Origin: an uncultured Muribaculaceae bacterium
GTDB taxonomy: Bacteria; Bacteroidota; Bacteroidia; Bacteroidales; Muribaculaceae
NCBI GenBank assembly: GCA_958439725.1
Contig: CAUBWJ010000003.1
Location: 49,408-113,407 of the forward strand
Direction: 5' to 3'
Length of the DNA stretch: 64,000 nt
Shown: positions 1-8,451 of the stretch, in pieces
Layout of the letters: each line of letters begins with the position of its first letter
Numbering within the stretch: the first letter of the stretch is position 1
Position numbers and translations under genes: made by a program
The notes under the pieces: generated by a model
Databases searched by the model: none
Seen by the model: only the letters and a program-made list of their open reading frames with translations
What the model was told of the DNA's origin: nothing

Positions 1-1492
1 CGTAGTTTTTCCAGAGGCTCACGGGAAGAATCACGTCGGGGAGACGCATGTAGTCCAGATGCATGCCGTCAACGTAGGGGAGGTTGGCGCATTTCAGGTA
101 ATCCTCGGCAAGATACTCGGCCACTTCGGGACGCGAGGGGCAGAGGAAGCGGTAGTAGCCCACGTAGGCGGGTTTGTCGAACGACGATTCGCCCTTGCGG
201 TTCACGGCATACCATTCGGGATGCTTGTCCATGAGGTCGCCGCGGTTCATGGTCCATTTCCAGTAATGGGCCTCGAGTCCGGCTTCCTTGCAGAGACGGT
301 ACACATCTTCGTTGTAGCCCTCGAAGAGCACTGCGCTGATGCCGGCGTCGTGAAGCTTCCTGAACCATTCCGACCACTGTTCGTTGGTGCGGTCTTTAGG
401 CAGTCCGGTCCATGCCCAGTTCTTTACCACGCGGGGCTTTTCGGCCGATATGGTGAATTTTCCGTTCTGGTCAAGATGATAGACTTCCTTGCGGGCAGGC
501 ACGGTGACAGCGAGGGTGAATGCCGAGTTGCTGGCGTCGACCGAAATCTCGCCGCCCTGGGGCAGAAGGGCCTTGTCTTTGTCGGTGAGCAGGAAGTCAT
601 CGGCGGTGCGTATGAAGCCGTTGGGCTTGTTGCGTGCGTCGAGCTGGGCGTAGAAGAGGGTCCATATCAGGCGGTAGGCGTCCATGTCGAGCGTGAGGTC
701 ATGTGCGGCCTGCGCGCTGCCCACGGGAGCGTCGACAAAGCGGAGGAATCCCCAGCGTTCGGGCATGTGCATGTCAACGAGGCCTGTGGGGCTCCACACC
801 CAGTTCTCCTCGGGCTGGCCGGGAACGAGCCATTCGACGCGTGAGAAGTTGATGCGCCAGGTCTTGAGCGAGCGCGGGTCGGTGAAGTCGCGTGTGAGGG
901 CCTTGAAGGGTATGGCCATCTCCACATACCATGCCTTGTCGGTGTCGGAGGGTTTGTTGAGTGTTCCGTCCACCCATGTGGCGAGCTGGAGCCCCTGGCA
1001 GTCCCAGGGCACGAAGAAGCTGCCGCCGGAGCGGTAGGGCTTGTCGAGCATGAGGTCGAACACCACGCCCTTGGCGTTGTTCTCGATCTCGAAATAGTGC
1101 TGACCGTCGCCGTCGGGGTCGATGAACACCTCGAAGTCATTGTCGTGGTATATGATGGTGTCGCGCTGCGAGAGCTTTGCTATCACGTTGTCCTCCACCA
1201 GGCGGGCGCCGATGTAAAGGTTTTCGTCGTCCCACATCATCTTGGCCCATGTGGCTTTCACTGGTTCGGGATATCCCTTGCCGCGGATGTCGACGAACGG
1301 CTGTGTGGGGACGGCCTTGGCCCAGTCGGCCTCGTTGAGTTTGCCGTCGATTTTAATTTTTCCGGTGGTGCGGAACGCGTCGTAGAGGCGGGGTTCGGTG
1401 AGACGGGCCTCATATTTGTCGACAAGCGGTGTGGCTGCCCAGGCAGCGGCGGCTACGGCTGCAGTGAGCGCTGCCGTGAGTATTCTTTTCAT
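1..1492 (-). CDS. CBM9-type domain plus glycosidase-like barrel, secreted (3' end cut by window edge)
   Basis: One open frame runs on the minus strand from an ATG at 1492 to the window edge with no stop, giving about 497 residues. The first 20 residues are a signal peptide (MKRILTAALTAAVAAAAWA). Residues 40-255 resemble a CBM9/DOMON-like carbohydrate-binding domain: KIDGKLNEADW near 48, the NDFEVFIDPDGD segment near 118, and a closing WGFLRF. From about residue 365 the sequence resembles the TIM barrel of the GH10-like 'GHL' proteins of Bacteroidetes, including FEGYNEDVYRLCKEAGLEAH and MHLDYMRLPD. The GH29 stop lies only 6 bases before this start, so the two are co-transcribed. The protein is probably a periplasmic or surface glycan-processing enzyme. 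The catalytic residues cannot be fixed because the C-terminus is outside the window. Confidence 0.8.
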   Translation of the reverse strand, partial: MKRILTAALTAAVAAAAWAATPLVDKYEARLTEPRLYDAFRTTGKIKIDGKLNEADWAKAVPTQPFVDIRGKGYPEPVKATWAKMMWDDENLYIGARLVEDNVIAKLSQRDTIIYHDNDFEVFIDPDGDGQHYFEIENNAKGVVFDLMLDKPYRSGGSFFVPWDCQGLQLATWVDGTLNKPSDTDKAWYVEMAIPFKALTRDFTDPRSLKTWRINFSRVEWLVPGQPEENWVWSPTGLVDMHMPERWGFLRFVDAPVGSAQAAHDLTLDMDAYRLIWTLFYAQLDARNKPNGFIRTADDFLLTDKDKALLPQGGEISVDASNSAFTLAVTVPARKEVYHLDQNGKFTISAEKPRVVKNWAWTGLPKDRTNEQWSEWFRKLHDAGISAVLFEGYNEDVYRLCKEAGLEAHYWKWTMNRGDLMDKHPEWYAVNRKGESSFDKPAYVGYYRFLCPSRPEVAEYLAEDYLKCANLPYVDGMHLDYMRLPDVILPVSLWKNY

Positions 1493-1498
1493 GGCTGG

Positions 1499-2884
1499 TT
1501 ATTTTTTCTTTTTGTCTTCTGATTCCATGTCGTTGAAGGTCATCACCTGGCCTGCGCCGCTGTAAAGCTTCACGGGCTCCTCGAGCTCGAGGGCTATTAC
1601 GGTCATGTCGGGGTCGCACACTTCAGCGGGCACGTTGATGTAGTAGCAGCCGGCTGCCACGCCCCAGGAAACGTCGTTGTAGAGGTTCCAGGTAAGCTCC
1701 TTGTCGGTGCCGACCACGCGGGCTTTCTTGATGTAGCTCTTGAGACCCTTGAGCTCCACGGCTTCATTGGGCACGTAGGGGAGGTAGAGATAGAGGATGT
1801 CGCCTTTCTTGTTGAGTGCGGTATAGGCCTGCACGTGTCCGGCGGGAATGCCTGCGCGGGTTCCGTAGATGGCTTCGGCATGCTTTGAGGTCCAGCGGCC
1901 GAGGTCCTTGAGAATCTGCACCTGCTCTTCGGGGATGGTGCCGTCGGCCTTGGGGCCTATGTCGAGAAGCAGGTTGCCGCCCATGCCGATGCAGTCGGCG
2001 AGCATCTTGATAACGGTCTTGGATGATTTGAAGTTGGTGTCGGCCTTGCGGAAGCCCCAGGAGTCGTTGGAGGTCATGCAGGTCTCCCACCACTGGGCGT
2101 CGGGACGCGTTACGGGCACACCGAGTTCGGGAGTGTCATAGTCGCCGTGGCCCTGGATGCGCGAGTTGACAATCACGCCGGGGTTGTAGCTGTGGAGAAG
2201 GGAGATGATGCCGGGAGCGTCCCACTGTTCCGAAGAGTGCTCCCAGTCGCCGTCGAACCAGTAGAGGTCGGGGTTCCAGGTTGAGCTGAGCTCTGTGAGC
2301 TGGGCTTTGTTGAAGTTCACGAACTTCTGCCAGCGTTTCTGCTCTTTGTTCAGGTCGTATTTAGGAGCTTTGTCGCGATAGGTTTCGGGATAGTCGGGGT
2401 GGGGCCAGTCTATGAGCGAGTAATAGAAACCGAGTTTCAGGCCCTGGTCGCGCACGGCTTTTGCAAAGGGAGCGATAACGTCGCGCTTGGCGGGCGATGA
2501 TTTCACGGAGCTGACTTTACCGGCCTTGGTGTCCCAGAGAGCGAAGCCGTCGTGGTGCTTGGTGGTGATAACGGTGTATTTCGCGCCGCTTTCCTTGATG
2601 AGTTTGGCCCAGTATTCGGGGTCGTAGTTGGCGGCGGTGAAAGCCTCCGACTGCTTCATGTAGTCGGGCAGGGAGATGTGGCCGTTGTGGAAGGCCCAGC
2701 TTTCGGAGGTTTCTCCTTTTGAGTACACTCCCCAGTGGATAAAGATGCCCAGCTTGGCGTCGCCGAACCACTGCATGCGTTCGGCTTTCTGCTCGGGCGT
2801 TTCGGAGAATGGTGCTAATTCAGCTGCCCCTGCCACGGCCCCGGAGGCTATGGCGGCAGACAGGAGGATGGTTTTAAGGTTCAT
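1499..2884 (-). CDS. Alpha-L-fucosidase, GH29
   Basis: This 461-residue exported GH29 enzyme hydrolyses alpha-L-fucosides, such as those on mucin or N-glycans. A signal peptide covers about the first 20 residues. The family core begins at WFGDAKLGIFIHWGVYS (residues 39-55), followed by TTKHHDGFALWD (108-119) and LYWFDGDW (207-214). D211 in that last motif matches the catalytic nucleophile of the family. The length is usual for a single-domain GH29 without an added binding module. It is the promoter-proximal gene of a two-gene operon with the CBM9/glycosidase-like gene. Linkage specificity cannot be read from the sequence. Confidence 0.95.
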   Translation of the reverse strand: MNLKTILLSAAIASGAVAGAAELAPFSETPEQKAERMQWFGDAKLGIFIHWGVYSKGETSESWAFHNGHISLPDYMKQSEAFTAANYDPEYWAKLIKESGAKYTVITTKHHDGFALWDTKAGKVSSVKSSPAKRDVIAPFAKAVRDQGLKLGFYYSLIDWPHPDYPETYRDKAPKYDLNKEQKRWQKFVNFNKAQLTELSSTWNPDLYWFDGDWEHSSEQWDAPGIISLLHSYNPGVIVNSRIQGHGDYDTPELGVPVTRPDAQWWETCMTSNDSWGFRKADTNFKSSKTVIKMLADCIGMGGNLLLDIGPKADGTIPEEQVQILKDLGRWTSKHAEAIYGTRAGIPAGHVQAYTALNKKGDILYLYLPYVPNEAVELKGLKSYIKKARVVGTDKELTWNLYNDVSWGVAAGCYYINVPAEVCDPDMTVIALELEEPVKLYSGAGQVMTFNDMESEDKKKK

Positions 2885-2988
2885 GGTGAGGTATATGATT
2901 GGTTAAAAATTTCGGCTTTTCGGCACGGAGATGTCCGGCGGCTCGGTAGGGTCGATTCCCTGCAATGCGCAGATTTGCACTTCAAAGG

Positions 2989-2996
2989 CAAAGATA
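2989..2996 (-). promoter_or_regulatory. Promoter -7 element for the GH29 operon
   Basis: The minus strand reads TATCTTTG, a full match to the Bacteroidetes TAnnTTTG element, about 105 bases upstream of the fucosidase ATG. No good -33 TTTG is visible at the usual spacing, so the assignment is moderate. Confidence 0.5.
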
Positions 2997-3090
2997 CTAT
3001 TTAAAATCCACATATTCTCCCCGCACTCCCTGAATTAAGCTTTCTTTGCAAAATAAGAAGGGTTTGGAGGGCAATGCCGCGCAAAAGCGT

Positions 3091-3098
3091 TATCTTTG
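3091..3098 (+). promoter_or_regulatory. Promoter -7 element for aroK
   Basis: TATCTTTG ends 35 bases before the chosen aroK ATG. A TTTG at 3063-3066 lies upstream at a spacing of 24 bases, slightly long for a -33 element. Confidence 0.55.
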
Positions 3099-3133
3099 CT
3101 GAAAGAACTGAAAGGATTTCTGTAGAAAACGTT

Positions 3134-3673
3134 ATGAGGCCGATTTTTCTCATTGGATTCATGGGCAGCGGCAAGACCACGCTTGCCAAGGCATTGTCGC
3201 GCGCCACGGGGCTTGAATATATCGACCTCGACGCTTATATCGAGGCGCGTTTCCACGCGAATGTCTCAGAGATTTTCGCCCGCGAGGGGCAGGAGCGTTT
3301 CCGCGACATGGAGCGGCGCATGCTCCGTGAGGTTGCCGAGTTCGAGGATGTGATTGTGGCCTGCGGGGGCGGAACGCCGTGCTGGTTCGACAATATGGAG
3401 TTCATGAACTCCCGCGGACTCACCGTTAGGCTCGAGGCCTCTCACGCGCGGCTGCTCGAGCGGCTGAAAAAAGGACGGCACCGCCGCCCGCTTATCCGCG
3501 ACCTCGACGACGAAGCGCTGGGAGCTTACATTGCCGCCGAACTTGAGCGCCGCAATCCGTGGTACAGCCGCGCTGTGGCCACGTTTTGCGCAGACCGTCT
3601 CGACAGCGTGCCGCAGATCCAGCAGTCAGTGAAAGAATTCATCACCCTTTTCAACATACCCTGCAAATCATGA
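3134..3673 (+). CDS. aroK: Shikimate kinase
   Basis: This 179-residue P-loop kinase phosphorylates shikimate at the 3-hydroxyl in the chorismate pathway. The ATG at 3134 was chosen because the protein then begins MRPIFLIGFMGSGKTT, with the Walker A motif at the normal position; the frame is open further upstream, but that part would overlap the promoter. Other family motifs are the DLDAYIE segment, FRDMERRML, and the ACGGGTPCW segment that corresponds to the shikimate-binding GGG. The stop overlaps the next start as ATGA, implying translational coupling with the alanine-dehydrogenase-like gene. Confidence 0.93.
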   Translation: MRPIFLIGFMGSGKTTLAKALSRATGLEYIDLDAYIEARFHANVSEIFAREGQERFRDMERRMLREVAEFEDVIVACGGGTPCWFDNMEFMNSRGLTVRLEASHARLLERLKKGRHRRPLIRDLDDEALGAYIAAELERRNPWYSRAVATFCADRLDSVPQIQQSVKEFITLFNIPCKS

Positions 3674-4884
3674 CTTCCGAAAAGACCCCTCAAGCAGCGG
3701 CCGGGACCGGTTGCGCACATGAAACACTCGAGGAACCCGCAGCCGTGAAATCGCGCCGCCGTGCCCTCACCATCGGTCTGCCACGGTGCAACCATACCTC
3801 AGAGCGCCGCTTCCCGTTCACGCCCGAAGGCGCGAGGCTGCTCATAGAGCTTGGTTTCAGGGTGAAAATCGAGGAGGGTGCCGCTACGGTTATCCATTAT
3901 CCGGATGCTTCCTATAGCCGGTGCGGAGCGGAAATCTGCTCGCGCCGCGAGGCTCTGGAATGCGACATTGTGGTGAGCCTCGCGCCTCCTGCCCCTTCCG
4001 ACATACGCATGATGCGCCGGGGAGGCATGCTGCTTACCCTGAGCAATTTCTGCCGTGTGACGCGCGAGGAGGTGCGCACTCTGCTCGACTGCAACATCCT
4101 CACCATAGCCATCGACATGATTGAGGACGAGCGCGGAAACCGCCCGTTTGCCGACGTGCTCGCCGAGCTGGCCGGACGGGCCGCGATAGCGCGCGCGTCA
4201 TCACTGCTTGCCGATTCGGTACACGGCAAGGGGATTCTTCTGGGAGGTGTGGCAGGCGTGGTGCCCTGTGAGGTTACCGTTATCGGCTCGGGCATCGCCG
4301 GATGTTCGGCCGCCCGGTCGGCTTCGGGTGCCGGTGCGCTCGTGAGGCTTTTCGACCACGACGTGTACCGTCTGCGCGAGGCCTGCCGCGAACTCGGGCA
4401 GGGAGTTGTGGCATCGGCCCTGCATCCGCGGGTGGTTGCCAACGCCCTCCGTTCGGCCGACGTGGTGATCTACACCGACGTCTCGCCGCGGCCTGTGTTC
4501 GGCGCCGACGAGGTTGCCGAGATGAAACGCGGCGTGGTGGTGTTTGACCTCTCCGACGACTGCGGCAAGACTTTCCCGTCGCTTCCGGCCATAGACCTGG
4601 CTGAGGTGCGTCCCTGCGACGTGGCTCCCACCGAGCCCACACGCGCCTGCTATGTCAACGCCGGCAGCTACGTGCCCCGCACCGCGGCCATGGCTCTGAG
4701 CAACACGTTCATCACCATGCTTCGTCCTCTCATAGACACCGAAGGCACGCTCAACGCCCTCAAGCTCCAGCCGGGGCTTCAGCGCGCCGCCCTGACGTTC
4801 ATGGGTAAGGCCGTTGACTCCACGATTGCCGCCAAAGCGGGCGTAAGACATTTCGACATCAACCTTTTCCTGACCCTTTCCTGA
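3670..4884 (+). CDS. Alanine dehydrogenase/PNT-family protein (divergent)
   Basis: The 404-residue protein has the two-domain fold of the alanine dehydrogenase and transhydrogenase alpha family. An N-terminal catalytic-type domain contains FTPEGARLLIELGF. A Rossmann segment reads VIGSGIAGCSAARSASGAG and an acidic end of beta-2 follows (LFDHD). A C-terminal NAGSYVPRTAAMALSNT corresponds to the NMPGAVPRTST segment of alanine dehydrogenases. The N-terminal KEIKNNEYRV motif is replaced by PRCNHTSERR, so the substrate may not be alanine. The start overlaps the aroK stop by 4 bases and the stop overlaps the rnhA start by 1. A frame open further upstream would run through aroK and was discarded. Confidence 0.75.
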   Translation: MTSEKTPQAAAGTGCAHETLEEPAAVKSRRRALTIGLPRCNHTSERRFPFTPEGARLLIELGFRVKIEEGAATVIHYPDASYSRCGAEICSRREALECDIVVSLAPPAPSDIRMMRRGGMLLTLSNFCRVTREEVRTLLDCNILTIAIDMIEDERGNRPFADVLAELAGRAAIARASSLLADSVHGKGILLGGVAGVVPCEVTVIGSGIAGCSAARSASGAGALVRLFDHDVYRLREACRELGQGVVASALHPRVVANALRSADVVIYTDVSPRPVFGADEVAEMKRGVVVFDLSDDCGKTFPSLPAIDLAEVRPCDVAPTEPTRACYVNAGSYVPRTAAMALSNTFITMLRPLIDTEGTLNALKLQPGLQRAALTFMGKAVDSTIAAKAGVRHFDINLFLTLS

Positions 4885-5525
4885 TGGCACGACGCAAATT
4901 CTATGTGGTGTGGGCCGGCCACGAGACCGGAATCTACGACAATTGGGACGACGCCCGGTTGCAGGTGGAGAATTTTCCCGGCGCCCGGTATAAAAGTTTC
5001 GACTCGCAGACCGAGGCCGTGGAAGCCTATCGCGGCAATCCCGACGATTATCTGAAAGTGTTCCGCTCCATGGCCTCAAGGCAGCCCCAGGTGGTGAATT
5101 ATGCGGCCATTCCCGAAATCGCTCCGGGGTCGATAGCCGTCGATGCCGCCTGCTCGGGAAATCCCGGGCCGGTTGAATATCAATGCGTGGACATCAACAC
5201 GGGCACACGCATATTCCACGTGGGCCCGCTTCCGGGAGGCACAAACAACATAGGCGAATTCCTCGCTCTGGTCCATGCCCTGGCGCTTCTCGAAAAGCAG
5301 GGGCGACCCAATGTGACCATCTACACCGACAGCCGCACGGCCCTTGCATGGGTGCGCAACCGTCACGCCAAGACCGCCATCACCCCCAACTCACGCAACG
5401 CCAAGATAATGGACATGCTCCACCGCGCCGAAGCGTGGCTCCAGACCCACCGCCCCGTCAATCCCATCCAGAAATGGGACACCGAAAAATGGGGCGAGAT
5501 TCCCGCCGACTTCGGCCGCAAATAA
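4884..5525 (+). CDS. rnhA: Ribonuclease HI with N-terminal viroplasmin domain
   Basis: This 213-residue protein removes the RNA strand of RNA-DNA hybrids. Residues 1-50 (RRKFYVVWAGHETGIYDNW, then YKSFDSQTEAVEAY) form the caulimovirus-viroplasmin RNA-DNA hybrid-binding domain of eukaryotic-type RNase H1. The catalytic domain begins near residue 80. Its acidic residues are visible in AVDAACSGNPG, in NNIGEFLALVHAL and in IYTDSRTALAW; the fourth is probably the Asp in the C-terminal EIPADF. The start codon shares one base with the upstream stop, so it is the third gene of the aroK operon. Confidence 0.9.
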   Translation: MARRKFYVVWAGHETGIYDNWDDARLQVENFPGARYKSFDSQTEAVEAYRGNPDDYLKVFRSMASRQPQVVNYAAIPEIAPGSIAVDAACSGNPGPVEYQCVDINTGTRIFHVGPLPGGTNNIGEFLALVHALALLEKQGRPNVTIYTDSRTALAWVRNRHAKTAITPNSRNAKIMDMLHRAEAWLQTHRPVNPIQKWDTEKWGEIPADFGRK

Positions 5526-5557
5526 CCGCGGGCAGATTGCTCCTCATAGGTAAGGTC

Positions 5558-5593
5558 TATATGTCGTATAAATCTTATATGACTTATACATCT
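5558..5593. repeat. 18-bp imperfect tandem duplication
   Basis: Two adjacent units, TATATGTCGTATAAATCT and TATATGACTTATACATCT, match at 15 of 18 positions. They lie between the converging rnhA and asnA genes. No hairpin is formed; the function is unknown. Confidence 0.6.
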
Positions 5594-5613
5594 TCTCTAA
5601 ATTCTATTTGCTG

Positions 5614-6648
5614 TTAGATCAGGGTGATGCCGGCGGAGGCGCAGGCTTTGATCTGCGATTCGGGCCAGAGGGAGGCCTGGACCTCGCCTATATGCGCTTT
5701 CTGCAGCAGGAACATGCAAAGGCGGCTCTGCCCGATGCCTCCGCCTATCGACAACGGGAGCTCTCCATTAAGGAGCATGCTGTGGAACCGGAGCGACGCC
5801 CTTTCGGGACAACCGCACATCTCAAGCTGACGCCGCATGGCGGCGGCGTCGACGCGTATGCCCATCGACGAAAGCTCCATGGAAGTATCGAGCACCGGAT
5901 CCCACACTATCAGATCGCCGTTCAAACCTGTAAACCCTTCCTCGTTGGGAGTACTCCAGTCGTCATAGTCGGGAGCGCGGCGGTCGTGCGGACGGCCGTC
6001 TGACAGCGGCGCACCGATTCCTATCACGAACACGGCTCCGAACCGACGCGCGGCCTCGCGTTCGCGCTGCTGCGGCGTCAGCTCCGGATATTCATCCAGA
6101 AGCTGCTGCGAGTGGATGAACGTGATTTCGCGCGGAAGCACCGGCGTGATATGCGGGAACCGCTCATAAATCTCGGCCTCCACACCAAGCATGGCGTCGT
6201 AAATCTTTATCACGGTCTCCTTCAGGTACGCAACCGTGCGGTCAGCCCGGGTGATGGTCTTTTCCCAATCCCACTGGTCCACGTAGAGCGAATGCATATT
6301 GTCCAGCTCCTCGAAGGCACGGATGGCATTCATGTCGGTATACAGACCGAATCCCGGTGCGATATCGTAGGCCGCCAGCTTGGCGCGCTTCCATTTTGCA
6401 AGCGAATGGACCACCTCGGCCGTGGCACCGCCCATGTCGGCCACCGGAAACGACACCGCACGCTCCACGCCGTTAAGGTCGTCGTTCAGACCCGTGCCCG
6501 ACAGCACAAACAGCGGAGCCGTCACCCTCCGCAGCCGCAGCGAGGCCGCCAGAGCTTTCTGAAAACTGTCTTTAATCTGCTTAATCGCCACCTCCGTAGT
6601 CTCCGGCAGCAGCTTCTGCTTATATCTCTCAGGAATTATCAGTGCCAT
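5614..6648 (-). CDS. asnA: Aspartate-ammonia ligase (asparagine synthetase A)
   Basis: The 344-residue class II aminoacyl-tRNA-synthetase-like enzyme makes asparagine from aspartate and ammonia with ATP. Recognisable segments include the N-terminal MALIIPERYKQKL, the SGTGLNDDLNGVERAVSF stretch, LYVDQWDWEK, and the C-terminal LSIGGGIGQSRLCMFLL, which is the motif 3 ATP-binding region. I chose ATG 6648 because the protein then starts at the conserved residues and the promoter lies just upstream; an in-frame ATG at 6696 would place the promoter inside the gene. It converges with rnhA and is transcribed alone. Confidence 0.95.
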   Translation of the reverse strand: MALIIPERYKQKLLPETTEVAIKQIKDSFQKALAASLRLRRVTAPLFVLSGTGLNDDLNGVERAVSFPVADMGGATAEVVHSLAKWKRAKLAAYDIAPGFGLYTDMNAIRAFEELDNMHSLYVDQWDWEKTITRADRTVAYLKETVIKIYDAMLGVEAEIYERFPHITPVLPREITFIHSQQLLDEYPELTPQQREREAARRFGAVFVIGIGAPLSDGRPHDRRAPDYDDWSTPNEEGFTGLNGDLIVWDPVLDTSMELSSMGIRVDAAAMRRQLEMCGCPERASLRFHSMLLNGELPLSIGGGIGQSRLCMFLLQKAHIGEVQASLWPESQIKACASAGITLI

Positions 6649-6667
6649 AAAATCAACTATTATCCTG

Positions 6668-6699
6668 CAAATATAACGGATTGGGGCACTTCTCACAAA
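6668..6699 (-). promoter_or_regulatory. asnA promoter
   Basis: The minus strand shows TTTG (6699-6696), a 20-base spacer and TATATTTG (6675-6668), ending 19 bases before the asnA ATG. Both Bacteroidetes promoter elements and the spacing fit. Confidence 0.75.
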
Positions 6700-6731
6700 T
6701 AATCTCCTTCGCAGGCAAAGATTTATGTGCT

Positions 6732-7718
6732 TCAGGGGAGGGTGATGGCGAAGGTGGTGCCGGAGGGGGAGGTGGAGAGGAGGCGGAGGGTGCCGCCGTG
6801 GAGTCTTACTATCTGGCTGCTGAGGCAGAGCCCTACGCCGCTGCCGCCGGGTTTGGTGGTGACGAAGGGCTGGAACATGGAGTCGCGTATGCGGGCGTCC
6901 ATGCCGCAGCCGTTATCGGCCACGGTGATGTAGGGGCGGCCGTCGGATACGGAGGCTGTGACCGTTACTTCAGGCCGTTGGGTGCCCTGAACCGCGTCGA
7001 GGGCGTTGCGCACAAGGTTTATCATCGCCTGGCCCATGAGGGCGCTGTCGATGCACAGCTTCATTTCTTTTCCGGCCGAAAAGCGGCATGTGTTCTCTGG
7101 CAAACCTCTTTCGGCCGTTTCTGCGACGGCCGATTGCCGGATGCGTCGGAAAAAGTCGGTGGCGCGGATTTCCTCCTTTTCCGGCGGGGGAAGGTGCGTG
7201 AGGCTGTGGTAGGAGTCGAGAAAGCGTTTTATGCCCCGGCTCTGCGCGCTTATCACCCCGAGGGCTTCGCGGAGCTGCTCGCCGCTGTATTTCTCCGGGT
7301 TTCGCTCCATGTCGAAAGCCAGCGCCGAGATGGGCGTCATGGAATTGCGCATCTCGTGGGTCATTACGCGTAGTATGCGGTCGTAATATATCTTGCCGGT
7401 CTCGATTTCGCGGAGGTTGGCGTGATACAGCTCCACTATGCGGTTCATTGCGCGGGCCATGCCGCAGAGAGAGGCGTCGGCGCGGCCGAAGTCGAACTGC
7501 AGGGTGGTGTCGTTCATCTCCAGTGCGCTCACGAAAGTGGACATCACGTCAATGAGTTTCCAGACGAGCCGCGCCAGCGCGCCAGCGCATACGGCAGCCG
7601 CCACGGAGGCGAAAGTGGCCTGAGGCCACAGCCCGGCGGAGTACAGCCATGTGGCAGCGGCCGCCAATGCGGCCACAGCGATGAGAAGGAGGGTGAAATT
7701 CAGCCGGAAATGTCTCAT
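6732..7718 (-). CDS. Sensor histidine kinase of the efflux locus
   Basis: This 328-residue membrane kinase has two N-terminal transmembrane helices (about residues 8-26 and 33-52) with almost no periplasmic loop, then a short linker and the kinase core. The H-box is RVMTHEMRNSMTPI (His phospho-acceptor), the N-box is NLVRNALDAV, G1 is VADNGCGM and G2 is GGSGVGLCLS. The near absence of an external domain suggests it senses the membrane or an interacting protein rather than a periplasmic ligand. Its start overlaps the response regulator stop by 4 bases. The pair is transcribed away from the transporter operon that it probably controls. Confidence 0.92.
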   Translation of the reverse strand: MRHFRLNFTLLLIAVAALAAAATWLYSAGLWPQATFASVAAAVCAGALARLVWKLIDVMSTFVSALEMNDTTLQFDFGRADASLCGMARAMNRIVELYHANLREIETGKIYYDRILRVMTHEMRNSMTPISALAFDMERNPEKYSGEQLREALGVISAQSRGIKRFLDSYHSLTHLPPPEKEEIRATDFFRRIRQSAVAETAERGLPENTCRFSAGKEMKLCIDSALMGQAMINLVRNALDAVQGTQRPEVTVTASVSDGRPYITVADNGCGMDARIRDSMFQPFVTTKPGGSGVGLCLSSQIVRLHGGTLRLLSTSPSGTTFAITLP

Positions 7719-8293
7719 TTCTTTTTCAGGAGATTATAAAGTGTCTGCCGGTTTACGCCCAGACGCTGTGCGGCCGCACTCAGGTTGCCGCCGCATCCGG
7801 CTATCACTTCGTTGATATGTTCGGTCTTAATCTGGTCGAGCGTCATTGAGGCTCTCTCGCTGTCGCGCCTCTGGAGTTCCAGCGCCTTGCCCATCGCCTG
7901 GCGTTCTTTTTTGGTCTGGCGGTTTGCGGCTACGGCGCGGCGCAGCTTGGATTTCAGCTCATCGTTGTCCCAGGGTTTGGTCACGAAGTCCTCCGCGCCG
8001 AGTTTCATGGCCTCCACAGCCAGCGGAACATCGCCGAAGGCGGTTATCAACACCACGGCCGGCGCGTCGGGACTCTCCTTTATGCGCCGGAGCCAGAACA
8101 GGCCGTCGGCGCCGTCGAGGCGCCCGTTGTCGAAGTTCATGTCAAGAAGCACCGCATCGGTGTTGCCGCCCTGAAGCAGGGCCGGAATAAGCTGAGGGTT
8201 ACCCACGGCGGCAATCTCGCAGTCTTCGTCGGCCAGAACGAGCCGCAGCGTGGTCCGCACCGCCGGATTATCGTCGATTATCAGAATTTTCAT
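7715..8293 (-). CDS. Response regulator: receiver plus Fis-type HTH, no AAA+ domain
   Basis: The 192-residue protein has a receiver domain (residues 1-125) with IIDDNPA, the phospho-acceptor Asp in VLLDMNFDNG, ITAFGD and the Lys in FVTKPWD. A short linker leads directly to a Fis/NtrC-type helix-turn-helix at about 155-190 (HINEVIAGCGGNLSAAAQRL, then GVNRQTLYNLLKKK). The central sigma-54 AAA+ ATPase domain of NtrC proteins is missing, so it cannot act as a standard sigma-54 activator. It is first in the minus-strand kinase pair. A TAATTTTG element (8305-8298) ends only 4 bases before its ATG. Confidence 0.9.
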   Translation of the reverse strand: MKILIIDDNPAVRTTLRLVLADEDCEIAAVGNPQLIPALLQGGNTDAVLLDMNFDNGRLDGADGLFWLRRIKESPDAPAVVLITAFGDVPLAVEAMKLGAEDFVTKPWDNDELKSKLRRAVAANRQTKKERQAMGKALELQRRDSERASMTLDQIKTEHINEVIAGCGGNLSAAAQRLGVNRQTLYNLLKKK

Positions 8294-8297
8294 GACG

Positions 8298-8305
8298 CAA
8301 AATTA
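8298..8305 (-). promoter_or_regulatory. Promoter -7 element very close to the response regulator ATG
   Basis: The minus strand reads TAATTTTG and ends 4 bases before the ATG. If it is used, transcription would start at or near the start codon and give a leaderless message. Confidence 0.4.
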
Positions 8306-8366
8306 TAACTAATAGGGTCACCCGCAATCCCTGGCCGGGTGAAAAACGGGCTTCAAGCCACGGGAA

Positions 8367-8383
8367 TGTCTAAAAATTAGACA
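8367..8383. promoter_or_regulatory. Palindromic operator candidate for the response regulator
   Basis: TGTCTAAAAATTAGACA is a perfect 7-bp inverted repeat around AAA. It lies between the divergent regulator and transporter operons, 73 bases before the TolC-family ATG. The size and symmetry suit a Fis-type dimer, so the adjacent response regulator is the natural ligand (inference). A second weaker inverted repeat, TCACCCG and CGGGTGA, lies at 8318-8342. Confidence 0.55.
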
Positions 8384-8443
8384 ATCTTATGCCCGAAAAT
8401 GCAGTTTGTGGGGAAGCGTCACGCCGGCGATGTTCCGGCGCCG

Positions 8444-8451
8444 TAAATTTG
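8444..8451 (+). promoter_or_regulatory. Promoter -7 element very close to the TolC-family ATG
   Basis: TAAATTTG ends 5 bases before the ATG at 8457, mirroring the element in front of the divergent regulator. Confidence 0.4.
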
